Part shown: positions 11,383 to 24,354 of the stretch, in pieces
Layout: every line of letters starts with the position of its first letter
Position numbering within the stretch: the stretch's first letter is position 1
Assembly: GCF_017654505.1 (NCBI RefSeq)
Contig: NC_054555.1
Span: forward strand, 771,775 to 835,774
Source: Polyodon spathula
Lineage: Eukaryota; Chordata; Actinopteri; Acipenseriformes; Polyodontidae
Length of the DNA stretch: 64,000 nucleotides
Direction: 5' to 3'
Made by a program: the position numbers and the translations under genes
The notes under the pieces: model-generated
Database searches by the model: none
What the model saw: only the letters and a program-made list of their open reading frames with translations
Told to the model about the DNA's origin: nothing

Positions 11383-14300
11383 GAATACCCACCAGGTTAC
11401 AATCAAGATGCCCCAATACCAAACACCACACCATTAAACCCTTTCCATTCAATACGGTCCAACATGGATCCCCATTCCAATCAAAACAAGTGTTAGGTCC
11501 AGGATAATTGATTATAAGACAATTTCATTTCAAAGTAGCCCCATTTAGAGAGAAGTTCATTCACCCTTTTGTACCAAAGAACACCACTTTGGATTAAAGT
11601 TAGTAGTCAAATTTCCCAAGGACGCTTCAGCAAGACTTGACCAATTGAATTTCTCCTTGTGTGTTACAGCTGCCTCCTTGAACTAACACAAGTTTATTTT
11701 ATTTTTAAATTAATTTATTCATCAACAAAAATGAATTTGGGGGTGGCGAGAGAGAGCAAGAGGAGAGAAAGGCAGAAAGAAAGAAAGGCAGAAAGAAAGA
11801 AAAAGATCCGTCCAAATTCCTTTTTGGCTGGTCTGAAGTAAAAACAATTGGTGCACTCAACGTCGCTTGGCTCTTTGCTACTAACCTTTCATGTTAGTCT
11901 TGGGTTTGTCAGTTTGCTTGCCTGTAGGGGTTACTACCTGCTGCCCCTGCCCCCCTGAGGAAGCGGCTTGTTGGGCCGCTTTCTGCTTCAGCATGGTCCA
12001 GTCGAACGTGTAGTCATACTGGTGATTCAAGGTCCTGTGAGGGAGGGAGAAGACAGTTTGATTGGGCCCTAGAGCAGCAACAGCAGAGACGCACACCACC
12101 TTGTTTCCATGCACCACCGAACCCGGGTTGAAAACTCTGCGTTTCCATGGTAGTCCGAGCTACCCGGATTGTTTTCTGACCCAATCCCAATGCGAGTGGG
12201 CAGAAGTACATTAACACTAACCAATCAAACAAGTGGGCTTAAATATTTAATCCACATCCAGGGTGAGCAGGAATAAAAAACTCAATTATTGGAAGCAAAG
12301 CAACAGCATCCACCATTTCAGTTCTGAAAACAAATGAATGCCAGTGAAGAACTGCCAACATCCGTCACACTAAACTAGGATAGACTATCAACGGAGGTTC
12401 AGGGGGACTGCAGGAGAACCCTCATCAGTTCAGACTGGCAGTCAATCTGTGCTCATGGTAACAAGGTCAAGGTTTTTCAGGTCTCTATAGCACAAAGCTA
12501 AAAAAAAAGAGAAGCCAAAGGGAACATTGCATATTACCAGTTTGATTTGGGCAATACAAATACCCAACATAGTTGAATTACTGGACTTTTCATATGAAAT
12601 GTATTAAATTAAAGGATTTCAAAGTCTGATACTAGCAGGGAAAATTATTTAAATAATAATCCAGTTTTGTTTTAGCTAAAATGGAACAAGCACCAAGTGG
12701 TTTTCTAATAGGTATGAGCGCACCCCCAGGAAACGGGCTGTACAGCCAGTAACTATTAGTGTAGAGCACCTGAAGAGAATGCGGAACAGTTGCCTCAGGT
12801 ACATGTAGTCAGGTGCCTCCTCAAACCGCAGCCCACGGCAGTAATTCAGATACATTGCAAACTCTGCTGGGAAACCCTAGCATGAGAGAGACACAGAGAT
12901 TGGGGGGAAAAATAATGGTTAACATGTATAGAAAACAGATCTGCTGATTTAACCAAACCACAAAAGACTGGAGAGCCATTAGGTTCTAAATCCACAAGTC
13001 AGTACTGACAAAGTAGAGAGTCCCCACCCCACAAACATGCATCCACTACTGAATGGATTTAATGCCACTCGGAGAAAAGCTTCTATTTACTATGCTGTTG
13101 AGCAATCCTTGACATTTCAATTGTAACCTGGGTGGATTACAGGGTTGTTTGCTAATGAAAAACCTGCTTGCACAGTACAATGGTTTGGTTTAATCAGAAC
13201 ACCGCGCCCCACCTCTGTCAATTCCATTAAGGGAGCTCGGCACAGTGTTGCAAAGCATTGACATTACAACGAAATTCACTTCTACCCAGAGCAAATTCCC
13301 TTTAAATCCCCACACGGTTGCATTTGTTTTAGGACCAGGTCAAACCAGGTCTTGCCAAACCAGCAGAAGTTTGGGAATCACGTTTAATCGCTAATGACCC
13401 TTTAAAACCAACCTCAAGACACATCATGAAGTTACACAAATCTTTCCTCTTGGAGACCCAACTGGAGCTGTGCAAAAACAAAGTGTTGGCGCATCTCCTT
13501 TGCATAAAGCTTAGACACAGCACACCAGAACATGTACCTTACACAAAACCTCGACAGGGGTCGACATCTTCTTCTCACTGATCTTCTCATACTTCTGTTT
13601 CTTCGTGGCAGCCTGTGGAACATGTGGACGAGAACATAAAATGTTGTGCAACACCGACTGAAATGCAGGGAGGAGAGAGTGCAGGGAGGAGATTCCTACA
13701 GAACCCTTGCCCATCAGGGATTACAGCTACCCTCACACGCACTGTCTGTGTGCGATTAAATCACATTTTATAATCTGATCCCTCCCACCTACTCCTCAGG
13801 GGTTTCATTTATCATTTTTCAAAGTGGTCTTCTAGTGCAAAAAATACATGAATAAAAATGCTTAGCACAAGGGCATTTTTACAGTTTGTAGGTCTTTGCA
13901 AAAACAAAAATTGCAAATATGTAGCAGCTGTTCCACTTAATTTATTCCACAGTCATCATGAAGACACTCATATCAATGTGCTTAACTTGAATAGTCTCAT
14001 GGAATGAGTAACTTACTCTATAATAAATAAGTGATTATGGACATGAAGTTCTCCATACAAATTCCCCTGCTACTGCATTCAGCCATGTGTTCACCACTAA
14101 AGCAGCTGTTGCTGCTGCTAACCAGCAGGTTGATTCCCAGCGTGCCATCACTGGGCAGAAACGAGTCCACTTCCTCCAGGGATACTACACATCGCTGCAG
14201 GCACTGGGAAGTTCAAGACCAGCCTTCGGGTCTCTGCCTGGCTTACCTTCAGACCCTGCCAGGGTAGGCTGGTTCTGTTGAAGTACATAAGCACGTATCC

Positions 14301-17300
14301 TAGAGACTCCATGTCATCCCGGCGACTGAGAAAGAGAGTGGATTTGAGATCAGGGAGAAACAATTAGCATCATCTATTTCAATTCAAAATTGTTCTCTGC
14401 AATTAACCCAATCATTGATTTCATTGCTATAAAAAATGGTTAATCACAATCCAAAGAAACGACTTTATAATGCAGTAGGGTTTGAAATAACGAAGGAATT
14501 GAGGGGGATGGAGGTTTGTTGTTAAGTTGGGCACTGCTTGACAGGAGCGCATGACTAACGAGAACTGAGGTACAAGAACACCCCTCCCTATCTGCCAGAA
14601 CGAATTCCTTCACAAGCAGCCGAGGCCGACCGAGATCTGGGATTCCAGGTCACTGGCAAGAGAAGAAAGAAAACAAGCTGTTGCCACTACCAGCTGGGAC
14701 CGGCCCAAACTCAGCAGCACACAAGCTTCTCCTCCACGGAAACCCAGAAGGGGAGTAGGGTCTCCTCCACCACCAACCACGCAAGGGGAGGGGCTACGGC
14801 CAGCAGACCTGGGCTCATTTACAATTGGAGATGTGCCATTCGTAATTCCAGTGCAACTGGAATTGTAGTGGAACCTGCGTAATTATAATCATACCACATA
14901 ATGGATCGATTACAGTTAAATTACACATTTTTCATTCGATCACTATTCTTGTATTTAACCATTTTTGGTGCCCCCATTTGTTTGAAGAAATATAAACGTT
15001 GCACAGCCCGTTTCTGTATTGGTACCTGTGACTAATACTTGGTTACTTAGAAGAGTAAACACACTAATCTTGTTACTTTAGTGCAATTGAGCAAAGTGGC
15101 ATTAGAATTGCAATTTCAGCAAACAATCCTGCCTCACCTCTGCTCAATGCCCAGGTGTGCGTTGATGCTAGCGTAGCGAGCTGTGCCTGTCAGGTTTTTG
15201 TCTTCTCTGTAGGGTATGTGCTGTCTTGTCCTGTTGTCCCGGTATTTTTTGGCTAAACCAAAGTCAATAAGAAACAACTGAAAAGAGAAGAAAATCGATG
15301 CAATTAAAAATCAATGCAATCCTGTATGCAAAATGCGCTGGGCTTAACGTCAAGTTGACTACCTGCAGCCTTGCTGTATCATCAATATGCAGCAAACTTC
15401 CAGAAAGAGAGACACAACCCTAGAAGACCAATTACCTGGTCTTGTGATTCTGCCAACTGGTAATTTATTCCTTGCGTTTACTTCCTCGTTCTCCAACACA
15501 GCTGGCTAGAAGACTGAACTGTAGAATAAATGTATTTGTACTGCTTAACGGCTTTGTGTTTTTATTTTTTTTATTAAATAAAAAAAACACACAACCTCCA
15601 ACATCCCACGCCATTGGATAAGAAGTTTCACTCAGAATATGCTTGCCCATGTCATGGCACGCAGCATCCAAGATGAACCTATGAGACGCTAGAATTGGGA
15701 ACTTGTTACCTGGCACTGGGCTAGTGTGTAAGGTGATGAGACAACACTTAAAACGGTTGGACAGAGACTGAAACTTTTGATGCTTTAAAAGCCTCAAAAT
15801 CACAAATGGCAGGTCTCATTTATAGTAAAGGACATTAATATGTTGTACACAGTGTACAGGGGAAGCATATCTATTTATCTATCTCACCAAGACCTGGCTC
15901 TAACCAACAACACTGCCGCCGAATCCCTCAGTTCTAACCACAGGACCACACTGCCTCCCTCACAGTGTCTCTGCTCTAACCACACTGTCTCCCAGTCCCT
16001 TGGCTTGAGTCATTCACTGATAACTGATTGAGTCAGCCACTCTCACTATGCTAGCTCTAAAGCACTGTAGCCGTCCAATACCTTGTTGCTTCCCCTCTCC
16101 AGGTGTACGCATGCGAATGTAGCTGGAGTGCGATGTGCTCACGGTGTTCTGTCGTGCCAAGACAGCAGACCTCTCTAGTTGTATAATCTACTGTGCTTGC
16201 TCAGCTTGGGCTGGAATTCAAACGTTACTACCTCCAGTAAAGAAAGCATGCTCCCCTCCCCCGTCAAGCCCAGCCACAGAGCGTAATGCAGCATCTAAGC
16301 AACACACATCAGCCATTTCCAGGCTTAACACTCTCAGTGCGGAGCCCAAGCACTTGTTTCCTATATTAAATGAACTTGGAAAGGTTTGCAATACACTGAT
16401 GTGTAAGGGGACACTGGAGCTCTTTAAGCATGCAGGGTGGTGGTGTAACTGGAGAGGGGAGTCACTGTGCTGAGAATGACGTGTCAGTGAGAATTAGGGT
16501 GACAGCATTAGGGAGCAACTGTTGATCAAAAAAGCCAGTTACCGAACTACTTTGGCAGGCCAAGGTCCATGCACCTTCTGGTAAGAAACTGGATGAGTTC
16601 TATTAACGTGTATTGCTAAATTACTTTAATCTAGGAGCCAACTGCAGGGTTTGGCCTTCAAAGTTACAGTGGTTAAAGTCCAGGGCTTGTAACCAGATGA
16701 TCACTTGTTCAAATCCCACCCTTGCCATTGACTGACTCACGATGAGACACTGAGCAAGCCACTAAACCACCTTGTGCTCCATTCTGCAGATAAGATGTTA
16801 AATCTAGGTCCCATTGTAAGTGACTACCTACCCCTGTAAAGCGCTTTGTGATAGTGGTCCACTATGAAAGGTGCTATATATAAAAAAAAATACCCAAAAT
16901 AACTGATCAATGGTTCATATAGCAGATGAAGTAGATGCAGATGTAAGAAACACACTAATCCCGCACCCAGCAGGAGTTTCACAGCTCTGCTCCAGACAAG
17001 CTTTGACAGGTTGGATTTTCAAAAAATGACATCAAAGTTCACACAAGAAAGTTAAGCCAGCTGCTGTGTGGTTTTGATGCATTATGAAAAGTGAACATGT
17101 ACAGTATGTTGCACCGCAGACAGCCACCACAGGGTCACTGAACTATCACAAATATAAAAATGAAAAGTTCCACAAGTCAAGCATTAATAATACTTCCCTA
17201 TAGCTTGCCTGCAACAAAGGTTACAGCCAACTTCCAAAATAGTAAACACACCCTGTTCCCTTGCATGGCAAACAGCTAGCTAGTGCCCAATATCCTACCT

Positions 17301-20300
17301 GCACTCATTTCAGATTTAACATGAAACAAGAATCCAGCAGTGTTTGTTTCTACACCCCCTCCCCCTCTCGCTGTGGTCAGCACTGTGGTTCTGTTTGCTC
17401 AGGCTGTGCATTCGGCTGCAAGCCAAGGCACTGTTAGCTACTCTTTGTCCTCAGTCTTGCATCAATACAGCTTAATCTGCAAAATCCAGCGCAACACTAA
17501 GTCGATTTATCATCTGCTGAGCAACCAAACCTGTAAATTGCAAAAAGGAAGTAAAAGGCCTACTGTACCAAAGTCAGCATGTACTTAGGATCACAGATCC
17601 CTCTACAATGCCATACAGGCTACATTTTTCCAGTATATCCGTATCCTTTTAAATAAAGAACGTATCTATTGTTTTGCTGCACACATCCCTGTAACAACAC
17701 TAACAGTCTACATCCGCTCAGATCCGAAACTCAAGAACTAAACCATTCGAGCGATACAGCTGAACGTTGGGTTTCATCCTGAAACCTCTACACAGAAATT
17801 AACATTTCACACAAACTAGCTCTTTATTCACTGTTCATGTTTACCTTGAGCAGATAATGACTTGACTGTCCAACTCGATGGTGCCCAAGACTAGGTGGTT
17901 TTAGTGAATTAAAAATAATCTATATTTTATACAAACCCACTCCTTCCACACTGCAGCCCAGCCCCTCTAATCCCCTGCAGGGATGGAACTAAGACTCCTA
18001 CTGCACAGCAGTTTCCCCATGCCAGGCTTTATGAAGAGCTTGATTAGCCAGTGTACAGGTAACAAGCTTGTGTGCGTTACTAAAAACTCAGTAATGCCAG
18101 GAATTGATCAACCGCACTGCCTCCCCAGCTCGCTATAAAGACTGGACCACTATTACACTCATCCAAACAGAGGGAAATAGATTTAATAAATCACCAATTC
18201 ATATAAAAAGGCCAGTGGAAGCAATTTGCCCAGTTTTACCACCCCCTCTCATCCTTTGTGTTCGCTGGTCATCCTTGCCATGACATAGCAATCCAATACC
18301 GGGCTGCTGGTAATCCCAGAGGATGAGAACCTGTGGCATGGGATCCTGGAGCCCCAACATACCTCCCACTCCACACCCTACAGGACAACCCCTTAAACAC
18401 CAACACACCCCACACACACAGCCTCCTGTAAACCTGGGCAGATCACTGCGCTCTGGATTGAGTGCTGTTCATTATCTAGATCTGTTTAGCATGTGTGTCT
18501 GGAATAAATGCCAACACAAGAAGTGTGCTTCTACAGTCAGAATATTGGTTACTGATAAAAAGGGAGGGGGGGGGATAAAGAAAGAAAGCTGAAAGCAAAA
18601 AGGAGGTTGGAGGAGGAGCAGTATAGTTATAGGAGGAGGAGACAGTAGTTGTTTCAGACCTTGTTTAATCCTGAGAAAGATGGGTCCTGAGAAGAACTAA
18701 CAGCCAAGCTTCTTTTCCTCTTCCCCACTGGAGATTCTAAACACTGAACAAACGATAGAGGGTGCAGTGCATCAAACAGTATTGCTGACAATCCAACCAG
18801 GCCAGCGCAGACAGGCAACACCAAGGCTCAAGAAAAAGAACGGAGCAAGGAGTAGGAGGAGCAGGAGAAGGAAGCCAGATACCAGCCTTCTTCATACTAC
18901 AACAGGCAAGCTAGCTGCACCGGACAGGTCTCGCCCAGCTACTGGAATAAGCGAATCGCTACTAAAAGCAGCAGCAGGGGCCCCTGCACAGGTCACTTTG
19001 CTAAAATTACAAGATATATTCTGCTTGAAAAGTACAATTTTTTGGTAAATTGCTCATGGTTTTGCCTAAATGATTAATGGTTCTGCAGTCCCAAAGCCCT
19101 CCTTGTTCAATGGAAGTATAACTACTTAGTGCAGCCTATTTCTCTTGACTTGGCAAAGTCTTTTAAGTAATTTAGCGTTTACACAAGCATTACCAATGGC
19201 CAAACACAAAGTGGCTCAGATTCTTGATGCAACTTATAGAAATGCTGAGCGTTGGAGAGCTTATGAGCTGAAGCGTGAACTTGCTGGCACTACGTTTTCT
19301 CTTCTTTAAGCATCTTATTACACAATGGAAAGGCACAGCTGACATTTGCCAGTTTCTGATTTAAATCGGAGGACGCTAACCTCCACACAAAAACAACTTC
19401 CTTAACGCTGAAGCCATGTGTGAAATGATGCCCTCGTTACAGTCAGTTTTGAATATCACTTCAGTAAGGAAGAGGGCAGAAGGCATTTTGGCACCATTCA
19501 ATAGGACCATCAGGCTAAATCTGCATGCAAAGAGAAAACAAATACAAAATCAATAAAAAGAATAGCACACAACACAAGCAGGGAGTGCAAATTAATCTGA
19601 AAACAATTAATTCAAAAGCCAGACTGGGAACATGTAAGGAGATGGATTGCCATCTAGGAGTCTTGGCTGCAGCGTCTTAAACTTAACAGGGGCAGCACAG
19701 GAAGATCAGGGAGATCCACATTCAGCCTAAAAAGGACACATACGAATAAATTCAAATCTATCATGGAACTGCTACTGGGGTTGTTTGTTGCATTGGTAGT
19801 AGCATCCCATCACTGGAACTAAAGAGAAAATCAGGGGAGAAAATAAATAAAAGGGAGTGGTTGGGTGTGGGAAGCAGGAGTAGCGTGATAGTTGGCACAG
19901 AAACTGGTGACTCCAGCCGGGGTAGTTTCAGGTTTAAGAGTATGTGAAAATCCCATCTTCACGTAGGAGTTCTGCTGTCTCCTACAGCGTAATCTGCTTG
20001 AAGCGCTTCAAATCAGGAGGCCGATGCACAGGTAGGGCGTCCAGCGCAGGACTAAACACAGACTCCTCAGCCCTCTCAGGCGCTGCTGCTTTTCTTTTTT
20101 GCAGACAATTGTTAAAGTTCAAATTAATTACAAATCTATATATAGATAAAATAAAAAATAAAAAGCTTGAGGCTGGCATTCACACAGACACACAATGGTA
20201 AACACGTGTTTGAGGTAGCAGTGCCAGAAATGGTAATACAGGCTTTAATGGTACATAATGCGACCTGTCAGTCAGTCTGATTTTAGAGAATCAAGGCTCA

Positions 20301-21950
20301 ATACCCCAGTATTCGCTGCTATCCTGGTACTGGCAGGTCTAGACCCAATATGCATCATGCTTTAACTTTGCCAATGTTGCCTGTCTGCAAGGGCTCAACA
20401 TAAATATTTGTAACTTTAAAAATAAAAACCAGGCAACTTTCAGTATTACAAAATAAAAATAAACACACACTATACCTCAAATGTTTTTTTCTGCAAAAGG
20501 AAAATCAAATATGGATTACCACAAGTGAGAAGTCATGTAGTAGCATTACTAAGCACTGCCGATGCAGCGGCTTTTTACCTTGTTTAAAAGTGATTGGTTG
20601 GAAGTATACCTGTTGAACAGAAAAATGACTCTGCTAAAATTCATGGACGTTCCCTTCTCAAAGAACTGGGTTAGTTCAGCAAGATGCACACGTTAGAACT
20701 GAATGCATCGCATACTGTATAGACGGATCGAAACAGGACACCAATTGTCAGGCATTTATATATAGGATTAGGTCGGAGGAAATACCTTCACAAAAAACAG
20801 AATTCACTACACACAAAAAAAAAATCTATTAAGCTTTCCATCAACTCCTAATGACTGCTTGTGGATTTATACACAAATTATACTGGAAAGGCCCACAAAC
20901 ATGCACGCTGTTGTGAAGAGGAAAGAAAACCTTGTAAATGAGAAGTCACTTATTTTGCCTGTCCAATTTCAAACAGGATCAACCTCCTTGTTGCTCGAAT
21001 GTAAAAGTTTAACAACCTCATGGAATTAGGGTATGTTTTGTTTTTTTAAGTAACGGAGCCAGAGCTTGCTTCAGCTGTAGTTTAACAGAACAGCAGTCAT
21101 TGCCGTCACTGTGGCTCCATGTACTAAAGTCTGCTGGCTTAGCTCAATGATCCTCTACACTGCAGGGAGGAAAGCTAAGCACCCACAGGACAAGCACTGC
21201 GGACCAGAGGAGTGCTGCAGTAGAGGGACTGGACCAGCGGGTAACCCCAACCCCACCCCCCAAATAATCAAATAATCAGACTGACCCATAATCTAATGTC
21301 CTTGTCAGAGCCAAGTAGTCAGACTATGCGCATAACAACTAGCCACCGCAGGCAGCCGCATTACTAGCTCATGTCTTACCTTGTTACAGTGGCGCCCGAT
21401 GCCCATTAAGAAGTTGTCTGGTTTGATATCTCTGTGGATGAAGTTCTTTGTGTGTACATATTCGATTCTGCTGATCATCTGTAGGAAGAGAGAGAAGTTA
21501 AAAATGAATTAGTTACTGGAATGATAGCTGACCTTTAGAGCTGAATGGTTCACTCAACTAGATTAGCAGCACTACCCCTTTATGGTACACCTAACTGCTT
21601 GTGCCTTTTCTTAACTGCACAGACTCTAGACACACTGCTTTGACTTTGACTCACGAGTGCAATACCCCGACGTTCAGCTAGCAGTACTGCAGTTTCAGGC
21701 TCTCGGATATTTAAATATTTAACCCACAATCAGAGGCAATTTCTGCTGGTATAGCAAGGCAAATGTTATACCCCATCAGCCCTCCCGAGACAACACAACT
21801 GAGGCAGATTTTGCTCTTCTTACCTGGTCTGCTAGCATAAGCACTGTTTTCATTGTGAATCTGCGGGAACAGAAGTTAAAGAGGTCCTCCAGACTGGGCC
21901 CCAGAAGATCCATGACTAGAACATTGTAATCCTTCTCTTGTCCGTACCAC
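8103..21950 (-). CDS. csnk1a1: Casein kinase 1 alpha, 5' exons missing
   Basis: Ser/Thr kinase of the CK1 family; known roles include priming phosphorylation of beta-catenin and circadian and p53 regulation. Exons on the minus strand: 21,950-21,824; 21,478-21,380; 15,277-15,138; 14,325-14,247; 13,612-13,538; 12,876-12,770; 12,034-11,886; and the terminal 8,110-8,103, which supplies the last Phe and TAA. All are bounded by AG/GT and their phases join without a break. Visible motifs: WYGQEKDYN, catalytic [11 protein letters not shown] ([12 protein letters not shown]), the CK1 signature [12 protein letters not shown], and the C-terminal end NMKGF. The protein is nearly identical to vertebrate CK1 alpha. 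The N-terminal glycine loop and ATP-binding lysine exons are not in the window: the first exon seen starts at the codon before WYG, and nothing matching lies between 21,951 and the gap at 23,561. Introns are 0.3-6.1 kb. Confidence 0.95.
10090..10220. mobile_element. Palindromic short element, copy A (degenerate)
   Basis: The left side has AAATAAGACACCCATTG and CCATTCCAGGTTTTACT. The right side has TAAAACTGCTATGCAATGGG and CCTTATTTCCATCC, an inverted version of the left. Same family as the copies at 17,981, 62,384 and 63,071. Non-coding; lies in a csnk1a1 intron. Confidence 0.55.
10840..10917. repeat. (TA)n microsatellite
   Basis: An uninterrupted TA run of about 78 bp in the last csnk1a1 intron. 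It is self-complementary and likely unstable. Confidence 0.97.
10999..11324. mobile_element. Foldback element with 90-bp inverted arms
   Basis: The left arm (10,999-11,088) and right arm (11,238-11,324) are inverted copies of each other over almost their full length, e.g. TTACCAAAAGAGTTTCCATA on the left against TATGGAAACTCTTTTGGTAA on the right. There are only a few mismatches and one 3-bp indel. The spacer is about 149 bp and carries a hammerhead-like core (see the separate entry). The arrangement and the spacer sequence suggest a Penelope-like element remnant, an inference. It lies in the terminal csnk1a1 intron. Confidence 0.75.
11185..11214 (-). ncRNA. Hammerhead-ribozyme-like core, probably inactive
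   Basis: The minus strand reads CTGATGA, then a perfect 6-bp hairpin (AGACAC, loop GCTA, GTGTCT), then AAACGCG. Hammerhead ribozymes have CUGAUGA - stem II - GAAAC. Here the G of the GAAA box (the catalytic G12) is replaced or absent. Hammerheads of this compact type are known from Penelope-like retroelements, which fits the foldback context. I could not verify stems I and III or a cleavage triplet, so treat this as a degenerate core. Confidence 0.4.
11351..11381. repeat. (AC)n microsatellite
   Basis: A short TATATATACAC stretch leading into about 12 CA units, just outside the right arm of the foldback element. Confidence 0.9.
16655..16890 (+). mobile_element. tRNA-derived SINE
   Basis: The tRNA-like head has an A-box-like segment (GTGGTTAAAGTCCAGG) and a B-box-like GTTCAAATCCC (16,707-16,717). 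A unique body follows, then a tail GTAAAGCGCTTTGTGATAGT with CACTATGAAAGGTGCTATAT ending in an A-rich run. This is the layout of fish SINEs with a LINE-derived tail. It lies in a csnk1a1 intron, antisense to the gene. Confidence 0.8.
17981..18120. mobile_element. Palindromic short element, copy B
   Basis: Begins GGATGGAACTAAGACTCCTA, followed by GCACAGCAGTTT. The centre has GAGCTTGATTAGCC, and the right part has GTAATGCCAGGAATTGATC. Same family as the copies near 62.4 and 63.1 kb, here with a shortened right arm. In a csnk1a1 intron. Confidence 0.6.
18660..18743 (-). CDS. csnk1a1: csnk1a1 alternative 'L' exon (nuclear insert)
   Basis: An 84-nt, phase-0 exon inside the 6.1-kb intron between the exon ending GRHCNK (21,380) and the one starting LFLIDFG (15,277). 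It encodes 28 residues beginning [12 protein letters not shown] and ending DPSFSGLNK. This matches the known 28-residue L insert of vertebrate CK1 alpha-L at exactly the expected insertion point. PVGKRKR is the basic nuclear-localisation motif. The acceptor is good (a T-rich tract then TTGTTCAG). The donor is suboptimal (AAG followed by GTCTGA), which fits facultative inclusion. Confidence 0.9.
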
Positions 21951-23560
21951 CTGAAAAGAAAAAAACAGGTCAAATCAACACAGACAAAAGCCAGAAGGAA
22001 ATCTGGAAAATTAAGCCAGCTTCATCATCTAGCAAGTTCTGAAAGCATGTCACAAAGGAAAAAAATTAAATGTTGTATTAGATATCACTTCGGCCTAAGC
22101 GATTAAGTGAATATATACCTAAGTCAAATTTGGACAAGGCCATTAGTCATATTGCAAAAGGCAATTCAAGCACACTAAAGAACTAACGCACCGGTTCATA
22201 TACTAATCCGTGCCAACATCAAATTACAAAGCAACACAATATTATACACCGACAAGAAACAATGTTCTTGTGTGGGTTAAACACTTCAGGCACGGGGGAG
22301 TTGATGCAAAAGCTTTTATAAGCTCAGGGACAAATCCTCATCCTACTGTACTCTGCAAAGGAGAGACAGAGAGAGAGAAACAGACTGTGTGAAGAGTCAG
22401 CCCACTTGCAGAAGAGTTAATAATGAAATTACAGCAAAAGTGCCTAATAAACTCCACCTATTCTACCACTGAAATCAGTGCCGATGCGAGAGGAACAGGC
22501 CTGGAAAATATTAAAATGAGTTTGCGTGGGCAGCAGCTGTGGCTTAATCAGCACTGTGAGGAGTACAGAGAGCAGCCCTCACACACACAATACTGGGAAG
22601 AGTAGCCCTACACCCACCCACCACCACATCAGGAGTGGATGGGCCAGTAAAGGGGGCAGAGAATATCACCTTATCAAGGGCTGTGCAAAAAGGGAGCGAG
22701 TCATGTCAACTCCAAAGTGCATGGTGGAGAAATCACATGACCTGTCTCTGCAGACACCCACACTCCACCTCATTTCCTTGTACCTCAAAAAGGAATGAGG
22801 AAGGTACCTACAGTACATCTGCATAGCTCTACTCAGTCTGCATACACAGCCATTTTAAAAAGGAGTCATTATGACCACACAGGTTTGTATTGTAACAGGC
22901 AATTTACTTGCATTGTGTTTTAGAATTCCTAAAGAACGTCACCGTGTTGAACTTTATATATAAGTAAATACTTATTTTATGACTGATAAATGTCTTGTTA
23001 GTGATGAGCAGCACTTAGCTAAAGAGGTGCACGAGGGGAATATTACCTAGGATAGGTAGATCTCCTTGATTAAGATACAGTAAGAACTATGAACAGTGTT
23101 GCACCCTTGATAAATACATACATTACAAATACTGGAATCCTGGCTAACAGGTATATAAATCAATATGTTGATTAGATTCCATGTACTCTAACCCTGAGTT
23201 GTAGACTCTCTGGATGACCATCACTGTTCGCTAATCATGAACAAGCGCTTTCATTTCTCAGAGAGGACTTGACTTCACTCCCCACAGCATCGGCTGCCTT
23301 ATCGACAGAAGGATACCTTCGATAGCGAGAAAACTGCACTAATGACGACTTGGGAGTAAAACACCATCTCAATTTAAAAGGATTATAAATTTGAACCAGA
23401 GACAGACGCACATCTGAAAACTACCGGGACTCAGCAGCAATCTGGCTGGTTTGCTGTTCAAACGTTCCTTTCTTAGATCCACTGCAAACGGAATCAGTGG
23501 CAACAGCAGCTAAAGCGGATTAGGGAGAGTAGAAACAGGAAAACAGGTGACGAGTTAAAG
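21951..23560. other. csnk1a1 upstream intron sequence, no exon found
   Basis: I looked on the minus strand for the csnk1a1 exon that should precede WYGQEKDYN and for the 3' exons of spdl1 and found neither. Open stretches at 22,210-22,826 have no recognisable content. Confidence 0.6.
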
Positions 23561-24060
23561 NNNNNNNNNNNNNNNNNNNNNNNNNNNNNNNNNNNNNNNN
23601 NNNNNNNNNNNNNNNNNNNNNNNNNNNNNNNNNNNNNNNNNNNNNNNNNNNNNNNNNNNNNNNNNNNNNNNNNNNNNNNNNNNNNNNNNNNNNNNNNNNN
23701 NNNNNNNNNNNNNNNNNNNNNNNNNNNNNNNNNNNNNNNNNNNNNNNNNNNNNNNNNNNNNNNNNNNNNNNNNNNNNNNNNNNNNNNNNNNNNNNNNNNN
23801 NNNNNNNNNNNNNNNNNNNNNNNNNNNNNNNNNNNNNNNNNNNNNNNNNNNNNNNNNNNNNNNNNNNNNNNNNNNNNNNNNNNNNNNNNNNNNNNNNNNN
23901 NNNNNNNNNNNNNNNNNNNNNNNNNNNNNNNNNNNNNNNNNNNNNNNNNNNNNNNNNNNNNNNNNNNNNNNNNNNNNNNNNNNNNNNNNNNNNNNNNNNN
24001 NNNNNNNNNNNNNNNNNNNNNNNNNNNNNNNNNNNNNNNNNNNNNNNNNNNNNNNNNNNN
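23561..24060. other. Assembly gap of 500 N
   Basis: Exactly 500 unspecified bases. The round number suggests a scaffolding placeholder rather than a measured length. Both flanking genes are broken at it. Confidence 0.99.
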
Positions 24061-24354
24061 GGGTCTCTGCAAACAAGCCACTGACAGACTGGGACAAACA
24101 ATGCTTTAAATGTGGTCCAATAGATGCCATAGAAGACAACAGGAACACCACAAAGGCTGATGTTTCAGGCAGCGTGTAGAAATATTTGCATGTTCAGCAG
24201 TACAAATACAAGATTTGTAGGAGTCCGGCAACATGTTTCATCTAATTCCTCACCAGGCCAGCAAATAATCCCCTACTAACTGTCTAGCCACTACAGTTAA
24301 TCTCAGGCACTCACATTAATCCAGAGAGATTAGATTAGAGGCAGAGATCCGTAC

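Noticed and set aside
19982..20179. Minus-strand frame with [15 protein letters not shown], considered as an alternative csnk1a1 exon
   Set aside because: No pyrimidine tract or convincing acceptor; the true L exon was found at 18,660-18,743.
23494..24151. Open frames spanning the N run
   Set aside because: They exist only because unspecified bases carry no stop codons.
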